Positions 25,106 through 35,683 of a stretch of DNA of 64,000 nt are shown here, one piece after another (position 1 is the stretch's first letter; every line of letters starts with the position of its first letter). The position numbers and the translations under genes were made by a program. Source of the stretch: Halocaridina rubra (Eukaryota; Arthropoda; Malacostraca; Decapoda; Atyidae); assembly GCA_037179515.1 (NCBI GenBank), contig JAXCGZ010016986.1:28501-92500 (forward strand). Reading direction: 5' to 3'. The notes beneath the pieces were generated by a model that made no database searches, was not told the origin of the DNA, and saw nothing but the letters and a program-made list of their open reading frames with translations.

Positions 25106-25525
25106 GCCAAAGTAGCTCAGTGGCAGTGTGCTCAGAAGACGACTAAGGCGGTTTTGACTCTATTAAACGAGCATCCAGTCCAAATCCCCCTGCTCCAACC
25201 TCTCTGTGAACAACCCTATTCAGGGGAACTAACTGTGATACATGAATTGGTGCATTTATGGACATTTAAAACAAGGTGTGTGGTGTGACTGAGTATACGC
25301 AGGGGATAGGGTGATATGGAGACGAGGGATTTGTGATTTATTACATACTAGAGTCTGGTTTCGGGGACTGCAATAGCATAGAGGTTAGAATGCTCCACTT
25401 GGGACACAACAGATCAGCAATTAAGCCCACTGCAGGGGATTAGGAAAGGCATCCAGACTTAATAACCCCGCCCAAATCTGTGTCCAACTCTATAATTGGG
25501 ACAGAGTGACACATAAAAAACTAGA
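25106..25525 (+). mobile_element. Two SINE-A-type copies
   Basis: The first (25106-25245) has GTAGCTCAGTGGCAGTGTGC and AGCATCCAGTCCAAATCCCC. The second (25366-25525) has AATAGCATAGAGGTTAGAAT and GGAAAGGCATCCAGACTTAA. Both are intergenic. Confidence 0.65.
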
Positions 25526-25934
25526 AAAAATAAAAAATTCTAGTGATGGAAAAAAGTGTTTTATCAAGAGCCTCGAATTATATAAAAATCAAATATTAAT
25601 TCTTATATTCCATGTTGCATCAATAATAATATTTGAGTTAGAATGTAAGGAATAATTAATAATATAAAAAACTTACCTTCTTTCCTACCGATACTAATTT
25701 ATAATATTAAAACAAAAGACTGGCTGTGCAAAGGCAAATATCAATGAGAAAAATAAAATAAATATAAATTTTTTTTTTTTTTAGTAATGTTGGCTGTACA
25801 TTACAAAATATTTATTTTACTTAATACTCAATATGAAAACTGATACACAGAATCTTTTCTATACACCACAATTCACATGTAAATTTTGTTACCGGAAGAA
25901 GTATACCATCTATGGCCATAAGAATAAACGAGCC

Positions 25935-26110
25935 TCTGGCTAGTACAGTGATAATGCACTGGCTTTGCATTTATGAGGTCAGAAGATCGAGCCTCGTCCT
26001 GGCAAAAGAGTTTAAGCTGTTAACTGGGAGGTTACTGCTGTGGCAGGGCACCACAGTGGGGGGTTAGGGTTTGCCCCAGCTGATGTTTTGAGGAGCATTT
26101 CAGATGGATA
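25935..26110 (+). mobile_element. SINE-B, copy 2
   Basis: The head is GGCTAGTACAGTGATAATGC and the B box AGATCGAGCCTCG. The body GTTTAAGCTGTTAACTGGGA then GTGGCAGGGCACCACAG is shared with the copies at 17078 and 52052. The 3' tail is lost. Confidence 0.75.
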
Positions 26111-26261
26111 TCGGAACAGAAACCTAGCAATCTTTACCTTTTTATCTTTAAAACAAATTATTATATGGGACATTGTACAGTTAAATAAGCCCCAGAACAA
26201 AATAATCCGATAAATTGTAAGGTTAGGTTACATTAGAGTGATTCCATGTACAGCATATTCC

Positions 26262-26507
26262 ACCGCAAAAAAATCCACCCCAAAAATTCCACCCTTGAAA
26301 ATTCCTTCCCATGCAAATTCCACTCCAGAAAAACTAAATGACTGTTTATGCAAACTTTACAGTCTAACCTAACCTTACCTAATCATTCATGAGGAGGAAT
26401 TTGCATGTGGCAGGATTTTCAAGGGTTAATTTGAATGGAGTGGAATTTTCAAGGGTGGAATTTTTAGGGTAGATTTTTCTGGGGTGGAATTTACAGGTCA
26501 CCAATTA
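26262..26507. repeat. Foldback repeat just past the DEPDC5 stop codon
   Basis: The left arm (CCACCCCAAAAATTCCACCC at about 26275) and the right arm (GGGTGGAATTTTTAGGGTAG at about 26450) are inverted copies built from AATTCCACCC units. They are separated by about 100 bp containing CCTAACCTTACC. On the minus strand it starts roughly 100 nt after TAA (26607), so it may lie in the 3' UTR. Confidence 0.75.
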
Positions 26508-26606
26508 GGTTATGTAATCTCCATGTAAGTATGAATAACCCTATAGCACCCTGGGCATACTCTCCTTTACATGATCTATCATTTGACTAGTACGCACTTT
26601 CTACTG

Positions 26607-26813
26607 TTATGGCTCCGCTATCAACTCATCCACCTGCGATGAGGGAAAGAGCAAAGGTAGGTGGGAGTCCCAAAAGTCTCGCAGACGGTTTTCGGCATTG
26701 CAGCAAAACTGCCGAAAGTCATGAAGCATTTTTTCAGCCAGAGCTTCATCTCCGGATATGTGCGACTTCCATCTCTTGGTCAACATGTGATTGAAGGACC
26801 ATAAAAAGCCAGG
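26607..26813 (-). CDS. DEPDC5: DEPDC5 exon o (terminal coding exon)
   Basis: Segment residues 774-841 and TAA at 26607-26609. PGFLWSFNHMLTKRWKSHIS, GDEALAEKMLHDFRQFC and NRLRDFWDSHLPLL match the human C-terminus ([33 protein letters not shown]). The tail after that (FPSSQVDELIAEP) is a few residues longer. The acceptor is TTTCAG. A foldback repeat at 26262-26507 lies in what should be the 3' UTR or just beyond it. Confidence 0.96.
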   Translation of the reverse strand, partial: PGFLWSFNHMLTKRWKSHISGDEALAEKMLHDFRQFCCNAENRLRDFWDSHLPLLFPSSQVDELIAEP

Positions 26814-27444
26814 CTGAAAATCACACCATAAGGCATTTTTTTATTAATACTTACAACTACATATAATATTTAGTTGAGAAAATGTATAAATAACTCTGCT
26901 TGGTTTACCTTCTTATTTTCTTTTTATTTTATCATATCTTCTCTGCTGTTAATTGTTACATTAAGGAAAATTATCACCAAACTTACGATTGCATATTCAA
27001 AAAAATGATTATATATTCCTACTCATCCTACTCCATATATTGATACATAAAATTAATATTTAATATTTATACAGTTGTCCCTCATCTTACAAAATTAAAA
27101 TAGTGTGGCTTTGAATATACAAGATTGGAATATATAGAAAAAATACAATATTATAAATCTTTCTCCCAAAAAGTACATTATAACAACTACAGTACTGTTT
27201 CTGCATAAATTTTACTTATATTTGGCAAAGCTTAGTATAAGAGAGTAATCTAGATATATTTCAAAGTATAAAGGAGGATTATAGGCTAAGTAAAGACACA
27301 ATTGACTATAAGTGATTTTCGACTTGCGCAAGAAGTGGTGGAACAAATTAACAGAATAAGATGAGAGACAACTGTATAAGTTGTGCTTCATTTTACGTAC
27401 ATGGAACTGATAGACTAGCAAAGTATTATTGAACTTATACAAAC

Positions 27445-27537
27445 CTGGACATCGCTGAGCTCATGGGAATATAAATCAGCAATCAAACGATGAAAATACT
27501 CCACATGAGGGCTTGCTGCACCATACAAGTAGTCAGC
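27445..27537 (-). CDS. DEPDC5: DEPDC5 exon n (in-phase 93-nt exon)
   Basis: Segment residues 743-773: ADYLYGAASPHVEYFHRLIA then DLYSHELSDVQ. It has an acceptor (TTGTAG) and donor (GTTTGT), and its 31 codons keep phase 0 between exons m and o. I do not recall a counterpart in human DEPDC5, where this is a variable basic/Ser-rich stretch. It could be arthropod-specific or alternatively skipped without breaking the frame. Confidence 0.7.
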
Positions 27538-28239
27538 CTACAAGAAGCAAGGAAGCAGAATCATTCAGTTCAATAACCTTTTTCTAGATCAGAAAAGCAT
27601 ATACGTATATTCAAAAATAACAGCGCTGCCTGATACGCTGAAGTGTAGTAAGATAAAAATGGGATTTTGTAAAGATTAGTAACCCCGTGAATCCCATGTA
27701 AAGCTAAATAACAGTGTAAATTATTAGACTTAGTTAGGTTAGCTTAGCACCTTGGGGTTACTCTTCTTTACTAGATCTCCCCAAAAAAAAGAAGCCACAT
27801 ACAAGTATATTAAAAAAAACTTGTACATGCTGTGCATGTAATATCAAACAAGTAACTTCGAAAGCAAGTGGTCATTTGAAACACAAAAACCGCATACAGT
27901 TTATATGTTTTTAAAATGTACATATATGCTTTGCAACTGTAGAAAAGATTATTGAAAAGCAGTGTTACAAATTAAAGTTCAGTAATGCACATACAAAATT
28001 AGAGAAACCAAAACACGAAGATCATTAGAAAGATGAAAGAGGCACACATTGGCATCGCCCTGTTTTGGAGATGTTAGGAATTTGTGTGAAATTTTAAATA
28101 TATACATTCTATACACAGTGTTAGTAAAGATTCCTGTGCACCAGATAGTACTAATGAATGGAGAAAGTTTTCATTATAAAATTTTATATTTCATATTAAT
28201 CAAATCTATTAAAACATAGCACCTCATACAATCTCGCAC

Positions 28240-28490
28240 ATTACGGAAAATTGCACAGCAACACATCATACACTCTTTGAGAGCTCTGTGGGACAGTCAA
28301 GGATCGGCAGTAGTCTTCCTCAGGGACTCGGGAATGTTTCGCCAGGTAGGTTAAGGAACAACAACAACTACAACAAAAAAACATACCATCCCTAACAGCT
28401 ATGTGGGAAAGCCTGGGATTGGCAGAGGCCTTCCTTATGGACCTGGGGGCATTCAGCCAGGCAGCTAATGGAATAAAGACTACCAAAACA
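28240..28490. repeat. Repeat family G, two tandem copies
   Basis: GAGAGCTCTGTGGGACAGTC and ACAGCTATGTGGGAAAGCCT start two ~120-bp units that share GGATTGGCAGAGGCCTTCCT-like sequence and end in GCCAGGCAG/GTAGGTTA. Related pieces are at 36035-36125 and 61510-61605. The minus-strand open frame here is repeat sequence. Confidence 0.6.
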
Positions 28491-28549
28491 ACAACCACTT
28501 TAATCTTTCAAATATATAAGCTTAGGAAGTACATTTTACCAAATTGGAA

Positions 28550-29000
28550 AGGTTAAGCTTAAGTTGATTAGGAGATTGAGATTTAAGATGATTATGAGAT
28601 GTATGTTCAAGTTGATAATGAGATGTAGACTTAAGATGATTATTTAAGTTTAAGTTGATTATGAGATATAGGTTGCAGTTGATTATGAGATGTAGGCAAG
28701 TTGATTATGAGATTGTAGGTCGAAGAGAAAAAATGAGACGTAATTTAGATAAAAGCAATAACACGAAGAAAGAGAAAGGATTCATTTTAAGAGCCTGTAC
28801 ATAGGTATAAGGAGAAAACAAGGAGGCAGAAGATACTTGCCCACTTAGTCTGTGAGGTGATTAAGAGATGGAGGTCGAAGAGAAAAATATGAGAAGTATT
28901 TTACATAAAAGCAATACCACTAAGAGTAAGAAAAGGACTTATTTTAATAGCCTGCAAATAGCTATAAGGAGAAAACAAAGAAGCAGAAAATGCCCACCTA
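28550..29000. repeat. GATTATGAGATGTAG minisatellite and ~157-bp duplication
   Basis: Units of about 25 bp (AAGTTGATTATGAGATGTAG) run from 28555 to 28720. Then two ~157-bp units (28710 and 28867) share GGTCGAAGAGAAAAA and CTATAAGGAGAAAACAA. Confidence 0.75.
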
Positions 29001-29692
29001 AGTCTATGAGTGACCCAAGCAGGTACATTAGATTCTGGAGATCATGTGTTTTTTGGCTCAGCCACCCCCTTACAAGGGGGACTGCAGCCTTTGTTTACAT
29101 AAGTATGTAAATTTATAGACACTATAAAATAAATACAAATAAATAGACGATGAAGGATGTATTTAAATTTTTCTATATAGCGAATTATGTATTATGCCCA
29201 CTGTTTCAGATGTGTATGAAATTAATTTGTTAGAATATCTATGTTTGACAGTACACAAAAAATGCATATATGATGCCCTTCCCAGCATTCCACGGCAGCT
29301 TTCATTACAGATCTACCAACTTTGAAGTCCAGCACACTGACCACTCAGCCACACTTACTTACATATAAACGCACTGCATGCCTGTGTATCCACTTTCTCA
29401 CCATACCCCAAATGATTACATATCTGTATAATATTAAACCTGAAATCCATAGCCTTTATATATGCAATTACTGCATTTGCATGCACATGAGATACAGACA
29501 TAGACATACTTTATTTCAATATTGATGCTATATGCACCTTATTACATGCCTGCAAAATCACAATGCAATTAAAAGAATTAATGATTAATAAATTCATTGT
29601 CCAATGCAGTTACTGGTGTAAGATAACTGTCATGCAATGGTATAATTTCCTATTATTGCATTACTCCCAGCAATGCAGATGGTTTTACCTAC

Positions 29693-29905
29693 CTGTGTAA
29701 ATGTACTTGGGGTGACAGGCGTAGTGGGAGTTCGTCCTCCTCGAGGCATCATCTCAGACGGGTAAAATGGATGGGTGTGCATGCCCGATGAAGGGGAGTG
29801 AATCATGACAAACATGTTGCCCGTCACGTGAACGTACTGGTTCTGCTCCACACTGTGGGTTTCCGTTACGTAAGCCACAAAGCCAAACTTCTGGAGGATG
29901 GCTTC
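29693..29905 (-). CDS. DEPDC5: DEPDC5 exon m
   Basis: Segment residues 672-742, 71 codons, phase 0. EAILQKFGFVAYV and QYVHVTGNMFVMI match human EAIAHRFGFV and QYIHVTGTVFLQL. It then becomes proline/threonine-rich (GGRTPTTPVTPSTFTQ). The acceptor is TTACAG and the donor GTAGGT. Confidence 0.95.
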
Positions 29906-29951
29906 CTGTAAGTGATCAATAATAAATTTTGAATACAACAGAGATTATATA

Positions 29952-30073
29952 ATGATCAATTGACCACAAAGGGGAAACAAGAAACAACGGAGTACCTCAG
30001 CAATTACGAGTGTATCTATACAATTGCAAGAAGCTAAGGCCTTCCATGCTTCTCCATTTTTCCATCGTAGTCA
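29952..30073. repeat. Foldback MITE, related copy
   Basis: GACCACAAAGGGGAAACAAG ... GGAGTACCTCAG and the inverse AAGGCCTTCCATGCTTCTCC ... GTAGTCAAATAAT correspond to the arms of 32938-33101, with more decay. Confidence 0.5.
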
Positions 30074-30186
30074 AATAATTATACACAGTATATTACTGGT
30101 TTCATGGTATAAATGATACTTTAAATATAAAATACTTAAAAAAGCATTTAATCATATTTGACCAACAGTATGGTTTATAAAAATTT

Positions 30187-30415
30187 TACATACATACATA
30201 TTACAGTAATTGGTTGCTATCCCACTTATAAAGGGGGTGGCCGAGTAAAGCACACACATTTGCCAAACTAATATACATCAAGCATTCCTCTTAGCTCCTT
30301 GAAGACAAAGGGTTGCCACTTTCCCTTCAACACCTTGGTTGGGTCGCCTACAGGGGGAGTGGGGAAGGCTTTTCTGACAGGAGATGCAAAAAATCCCATT
30401 GGCGACGTCACCTAC
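30187..30415 (+). mobile_element. Repeat family C, representative copy
   Basis: It starts TACATACATATTACAGTAAT and continues AAAGGGGGTGGCCGAGTAAA, CCAAACTAATATACATCAAG, CTCCTTGAAGACAAAGGGTT and GGGTCGCCTACAGGGGGAG. Related copies lie near 23720, 29033 (minus), 35212, 39056, 40556, 54228, 56094 and 63328. No coding capacity; probably a short nonautonomous element. Confidence 0.65.
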
Positions 30416-30898
30416 ACACAAGTTTATAAATCATAAAATTAGACTTGACACTGTAGGTGGAGAGTAAAACTTCTGATATATAATCCCTGAGTGTCATAAT
30501 ACCAACTTAAAGGGATAAGGGAAGCAATTTCATGTCACTAAATAGCTAACAGAAAGAGTGAAGATGACTAGGGCATGATGAAGCCCAGCTACTTCCCATA
30601 CATTTTTCAATTGTGGGGTCTATTCCAACTGCAGTGGAATACAATATCATGTTGGTAACCATAAGTAAATGAACCAGGAGTGGCAGCATCTTTGGCGTGG
30701 GTACATCCACTGGAGCTGCAACTCAAGAGGAGGAATAGCAAGAGGTCAACCTGCCGCAACTCACAAACCTGGAGTGGCAGCATTTTCAGCGTAGGACCAC
30801 CCTCTGGAGTAGCAACTAAGAAGAGGAATATCAAGAGGTACCCCTGCCCCACATGAAGCACGAGAAAAAGTACATACATGAAGAGACAAAGAAATTAC

Positions 30899-31111
30899 CT
30901 GGAACAAATGCATCCTCCGACCCCAAGTGCTCGAAGGAAACTGCGCAAAGGGCTGTCCATCAGGAGCGCCGAGACAATCTATGTTGAGAGGGATGAGAAT
31001 GGGCCCTCGCAGAGGATCTGAATTGTAAGAATAAGGCAAAGCAAATGGGTCCGAGGGTACCGGAAACAGGTGAAGCCCACAAGTTTGGGCTTTGCGCTGC
31101 CAAGTCACCAT
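30899..31111 (-). CDS. DEPDC5: DEPDC5 exon l
   Basis: Segment residues 601-671, 71 codons, phase 0 at both ends. MVTWQRKAQTCGLHLFPVPS, DPFALPYSYNSDPLRGPILI and PLNIDCLG match human VQGWHRKATSCGFLLVPV and GDPLRAQLFIPLNISCL. It ends RRMHLFQ. The acceptor is AAACAG and the donor GTAATT. Confidence 0.96.
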
Positions 31112-31763
31112 CTGTTTAAATAAAAATGAGAGAAAAAAAAGATTAGTTTTTACCAATCATTTAAGCTCCTTGAGCAGAAGATTAAAATACATTAACTATT
31201 CTGAAAATGGATGTGTTTTGAACATTGTTTTGAAAGCAGAGATATCTGGTGAATTTTAGTTGTTTTTATGAACGTCCAGAGTTTATTTACTTCCCTATGC
31301 AAATTATTCACATGTTTCCTTGGAATGAGTGGAAATTATTCTACTTAATATACCCTGTATGCATAGGGGGCGTGTCAGGTACTTTTTGGGGAAAAACTGT
31401 TTTGGCGTCTTGGTGCCTTTACTAAACATAAAATGGGTTACTTAACACTCAACTAACCTAACCTAACCTAGTAAAAACACCTTAGTACCAAATGGGCTAT
31501 GCCAAAGCAGTTTAACATCAAAAGAGCAGCGACAAAAGAGTGACGCTCAAAGGGTGTCACCAATGTGTCCCATTCCAACAGAAAGCAACTAAGTAAGGTA
31601 TTTCTGGTGATGGTAACAATTCCATCTTCACACTCCATGCATACCATAAGATGCGACTAATAAATTTGAAAAGAGAGTGAACAGCAATTCTTTCATTTCT
31701 ACTTTTTTCCTTCCTCAGATCAGCCGATAAAGGAGATGAAAATGCATAAGTACTTTTTTTTAT

Positions 31764-31928
31764 GTCACTATTAATCCCCATTATAGGGGTGGGTACAGAA
31801 AGACTTGAGCTGTGGAATTAAGGCTGGATGCCTTTTCTAACACCCTGAGGTGGGCTCGATCTCAGGTCTGGCATCTCCTAAGTCGAATGCCCTAGCCACA
31901 TCTTTACAGCAGTTCACTGGGGCAGCCA
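31764..31928 (-). mobile_element. SINE-A copy
   Basis: The complete SINE-A layout reversed: CTATTAATCCCCATTATAGG, then AATTAAGGCTGGATGCC, then GGCTCGATCTCAGGTCTGGC, then the A-box complement. It lies in the DEPDC5 intron between exons k and l. Confidence 0.8.
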
Positions 31929-32219
31929 TATGCTATAATAAAGTCCAAGTGCCTAGTTTCTTTTTTAAGGACTGCGACAACTCTGTTTGCTTCAACAGCA
32001 TATGACATTAAGCTAATAAAAAAAATAATCTTCACCAAGCAGCCTTTGATTGCTCAAGTTTTAAAATTATTGGGAAATTAATGCCAGTCCTGTGTTGCAA
32101 TAACGAGATGCATCATTTTATATATTACAGGGTATTTGTGTTCTATCTCCTCTTTTATTTTTCCTCACTATCAAGTTGCTTCTACTGGGTTTGTTGCTTG
32201 GCTTATGTTAATCCTAGTT

Positions 32220-32395
32220 TTATGTTTCACTATTAGTTCCCATTATAGGAGTGGGCAAAGACAAAGACAGAGTGTGGCAAGGGAATTTAGGTTGGATGCC
32301 CTTCCTATCGTCCCACAGTGGGCTCGATCACAGGTCTGTCAACTCCCGAGTCAAGTATTTTGACATCTTGGCTACCGTGGTCCCATGCTTGGCTT
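32220..32395 (-). mobile_element. SINE-A copy followed by AAT microsatellite
   Basis: CTATTAGTTCCCATTATAGG ... GGTTGGATGCCCTTCCTATC ... GGGCTCGATCACAGGTCTGT ... CCGAGTCAAGT, ending at the (AAT)n tract at 32397. Confidence 0.8.
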
Positions 32396-32396
<1 letters not shown>

Positions 32397-32470
<74 letters not shown>

Positions 32471-32490
32471 TTTTTTTTTTTAATAATAAT
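32397..32490. repeat. (AAT)n microsatellite
   Basis: AAT units with one GAT, then a T run. It lies within 20 bp of the donor of DEPDC5 exon k. Confidence 0.96.
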
Positions 32491-32508
32491 AACAATAATA
32501 AAACTTAC

Positions 32509-32666
32509 TAAATCAGTAACAATGGTACCAGTCGCACAAAGCCATTGTACAATAATTTCAAAGGACTGAAGAGGGTTAAAATACGAATGATATTTGATGT
32601 GACCCCATTCACTGCGATCACTCCGGTTGTTACAGTCCATGTCTAATTGACCGGTTTTGTATAAAC
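32509..32666 (-). CDS. DEPDC5: DEPDC5 exon k
   Basis: It completes a Gly codon and adds segment residues 549-600. LDMDCNNRSDRSEWGHIKYH and SFEIIVQWLCATGTIV match human [20 protein letters not shown] and AFEIKLHWMAVTATVL. The donor is GTAAGT, phase 0. An AAT/T-rich microsatellite follows within 20 bp in the intron. Confidence 0.95.
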
Positions 32667-32937
32667 CTGGAAATAGACACAATGATCTAAGATGATGAAT
32701 ATGTCAGCAGAGATGTCATTTCGCTCTTCATTTTCTTCCACATCATCGTAATTCAGAATTAGGTATAATGTATAAGTAATTTCCATTTCAGTAATGTGCA
32801 TTGATGTCACAATATATCATGTACATCCCCTGTATATTGCAATAGCAAACTAAGTTGAACAGTGAGATAACCTAACAAGGACCTTTGAATTTCAATTCTG
32901 TAAGCCTTGATATTTTCATAATAAATATGGCATGATA

Positions 32938-33101
32938 ATATGACTACAAAAGGAAAGCAGGAGACAACGGAGAACCCTAGTGCTTACAAATTGATTTATC
33001 TATTCATTATCAGACTTACTCTGAAAATGAGTAGATACACACACTTGTAAGCGCTAAGGTACTACGCTGTTTCCTGTTTTCTCTTCTTAGTCAAATAATC
33101 A
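32938..33101. repeat. Foldback MITE
   Basis: Arms of about 50 bp: TGACTACAAAAGGAAAGCAG ... AGTGCTTACAAAT on the left, and its inverse CTTGTAAGCGCTAAGG ... TTAGTCAAA on the right. Related pieces lie at 29952-30073 and 33542-33598. Confidence 0.65.
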
Positions 33102-33831
33102 TTCTTTCAGAGTTACCTCTGAAGATGAGTAGATAAACACATTTGTAAGTGTTTATAGGTTCTTGAAGGAAACACTCAATTCTGGTCTTAAAGTCTATCA
33201 CGAGAAAATATATAGATACTGTATATATTTACAAGAGACTATACATACATAGTTACAAGAGACTATACACCTGGGCTAACGGGAGAGGCACTAGACTTGC
33301 GTGGCTATGAGGCCACAAAGCTGATACACGACTAATTGGGTATGAGATTGATACAAGAGAACTTATCCTTCCCTGTTCTCCACAAAGTACCTCGATTACT
33401 GATTGGCTTGTTCACAATACTGTACCTTATATCGTTCCAAGGCTCCAACAAGGCTCCGTCAGCTATCAGTAAAATGTACCAGCTAACAGCCGAGTAAATA
33501 ATTGGCCAACCAGCTTGCAAAAAGACCACTTAATGTTCATATATCCACAGTAAAGCACTAAGGTACAACAAAGTTTCCTGTTTTCCCTTCGTGGACATAT
33601 AAACATTTACAGCATTCACATGTTTTTCATGAAACACATTCATAATAAGTATAGTTTTTAAACCTCTCTTCCATTTTTAAAGCAACGCATATTACTCTAG
33701 AAATTTCAAAGCTTAACATATTAAAGTACTCTACCATAAAAAGGCATATTCAATATACTTTTTTGTCTTCTATGTCTATCAAAATGCATTTACTCTGGAA
33801 GTTAAAAAAATAATGAATAAATATACTATAC

Positions 33832-34017
33832 CAAAACGTCCTTTCCAAGGAATGTGCGGAGGCAAATCCGGCTGGAGGAACGTTGGACACAATACTGGAG
33901 GAGAGATTGAACGCGGAGTTGGAGGTACAGTTATGGGTTTAGCATTCAGCACTTCAACTTCTATTTCATGCCATTCGTTGCGATAAGCGCATGCCTCAAT
34001 AGATATCTGGTCTTGTT
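33832..34017 (-). CDS. DEPDC5: DEPDC5 exon j
   Basis: It completes a Glu codon and adds segment residues 487-547. It begins QDQISIEACAYRNEWHEIEV, followed by a proline-rich stretch (PPTPRSISPP, LQPDLPPHIPWKG). It corresponds to the human region around FQRKWFEVAFVAEEL and LLPWLP. The acceptor is TTGTAG and the donor GTATAG, with one base of a Gly codon left over. Confidence 0.9.
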
Positions 34018-34179
34018 CTACAAAAAATAAAGATAATTAGAGATGCTCTGTGAAATTTTAAATCTATTTGTATAAAAATAAGTAAGGTAGTGGAACTTTA
34101 TCACATCAGCTCTTTTCCAAGTAATAGTACTGCAAGAAATAATACACACACACAAACACCTTCATGGATTTGGCAAAGT

Positions 34180-34470
34180 GGATAGGGATCGATATTTTGA
34201 TATTGAGGCTCTAGAATTTGAGGTCATAGTTTGAAGAATTACAAGATAGCTTCTTTGCAGGATGTAAGAAAGTACTTTTTTATTGTATGAACAATAGATA
34301 ATGGGAATTTGCTAAGAGAGGATACCGTAAATGATGAATGTATTCATAGTTTTAAGGATATATGTTAAGTGTCTGTGAGAAAAAAATTGAACCAACCAGG
34401 AGTCGGGGCATTAGAAGCATAGGACTTTTTCCCGTGAACACGATTACGTGAATACAAATAGGTTAATACA
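34180..34470 (+). mobile_element. LINE 3' tail relic
   Basis: It shares about 250 bp with 59745-60030. A degenerate reading such as NNWNLLCEETVNAKYIHNFK resembles the C-terminal LINE motif in which WN.L and F..RL residues are conserved. No RT core is present. Confidence 0.5.
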
Positions 34471-34747
34471 CTCGCATAGGCAACTTGTCCTTTTCTTATT
34501 GTTTATTATTCTCTTATTTCTGCCTTGTTCTTACACTGCGACTTTTTCTTCTTCTCAATGCTTTCTTGGTGCCCAGGCCCGATGAGGGCCATATTCTTTT
34601 CCCCGTCCCAGTGTCACACACACACACAAAAGAACGTAGCCTTTCCATTTACTCTACGACAAGTAAGAATGACAAGGAAGGAATTTCCTTTTTATCACAC
34701 ACCAGTGCTATCATTTTAGCCTTCCACAATCACAAGCTTGTGTTCTG

Positions 34748-34890
34748 TTACCATTTGGGGGTCGACACAGAGGGATTGCAGCTGGGGAATTAAGGCTAAA
34801 TGCCTTTCCTATCATCCTGCCATGGGCTTGAACGCAGGTCCATCATCTCCCATGTTGAGTATTCTACCGATTACACTACAGCAGTGTCCA
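34748..34890 (-). mobile_element. SINE-A copy
   Basis: AATTAAGGCTAAATGCCTTT, GGGCTTGAACGCAGGTCCAT and GATTACACTACAGCAG match the reversed SINE-A consensus. Confidence 0.75.
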
Positions 34891-35082
34891 AACAAAACAC
34901 ATGAATAACATGGATAAAACATCTTCTGCACCAGCAGAAAGACGAAATATATTTCTTAAACATGATGACATATCCCAATGAAGCTAGCAGGAAACTCACA
35001 ATGGAAGAATAAAGGGAGGCAATGGGGCTTAATCATACCTTATATATTCTCACTCCTAATATATGCTGTTTTGTTCTATCTA

Positions 35083-35205
35083 TCTACCTTGGCTGTTTCC
35101 ATCTTTAACTGGGGGGTAGCCGACATTAAAAAAAGAAAACAATAAGGGGATTAATTTGCTCTATGGGCAATGAGCAAAGTAATCCCCTTATTGTTTGTGC
35201 TGTTT
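35083..35205. repeat. Hairpin repeat
   Basis: A nearly perfect 24-bp inverted repeat (AACAATAAGGGGATTAATTT ... and its inverse AAAGTAATCCCCTTATTGTT) encloses about 10 nt. It is preceded by CTACCTTGGCTGTTTCC. Half copies with the same order of motifs occur at 8284-8355 and 13815-13890 (opposite strand). Confidence 0.75.
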
Positions 35206-35211
35206 CGTGGT

Positions 35212-35510
35212 ACATACATATACATACACAATGGCTGCATGCAAAGGGGGGTGGCCGAGGCAGAGCACAGATTTTCAGCAGATATCAACACATCCCAATC
35301 ACACCTCTAAGCATCTTGGGGATAAAAGGCTGCCACAATTTCCCCCCACCCCACTACTATGCTTGGTCCACTTTAGAGTAAGTGGGCATGGAACTTCTGC
35401 TGTGAGAACTGACAGACACAGCTGGTCTACTCCCAATGCTTCATCTCCTGGTATCCACTCCCACACTCACTCGCCCCTGTCTAGCAAGTGCAAGAAATCC
35501 ATTTTGTGCT
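35212..35510 (+). mobile_element. Repeat family C copy
   Basis: AATGGCTGCATGCAAAGGGG, GGGTGGCCGAGGCAGAGCAC, GGGATAAAAGGCTGCCACAA and AGTAAGTGGGCATGGAACTT. The open frames at 35163-35512 are repeat sequence. Confidence 0.65.
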
Positions 35511-35583
35511 GAGTAAAATTAATTCTGGTAGTAACAATAATAATATTTATAATAATAATTATAATATTAATAATAATAATTAC

Positions 35584-35683
35584 CTTTATTGCCAGTTAAG
35601 AAGAAGTAGAGGAAAAATCCATGAATAAATGGATGCTTACGTTCTCCTGATGCATGGCAGATGAGCTCTTGTTGAACCATTCT
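35584..35683 (-). CDS. DEPDC5: DEPDC5 exon i (DEP domain, end)
   Basis: Segment residues 453-485 plus one base. RMVQQELICHASGERKHPFI then HGFFLYFFLTGNK matches human [20 protein letters not shown] and YGFYFYKIV. The acceptor is TTACAG and the donor GTAATT. Confidence 0.95.

Noticed and set aside
30290..30415. Possible DEPDC5 exon between exons l and m
   Set aside because: The sequence is interspersed repeat family C, and exons l and m already join in phase without it.
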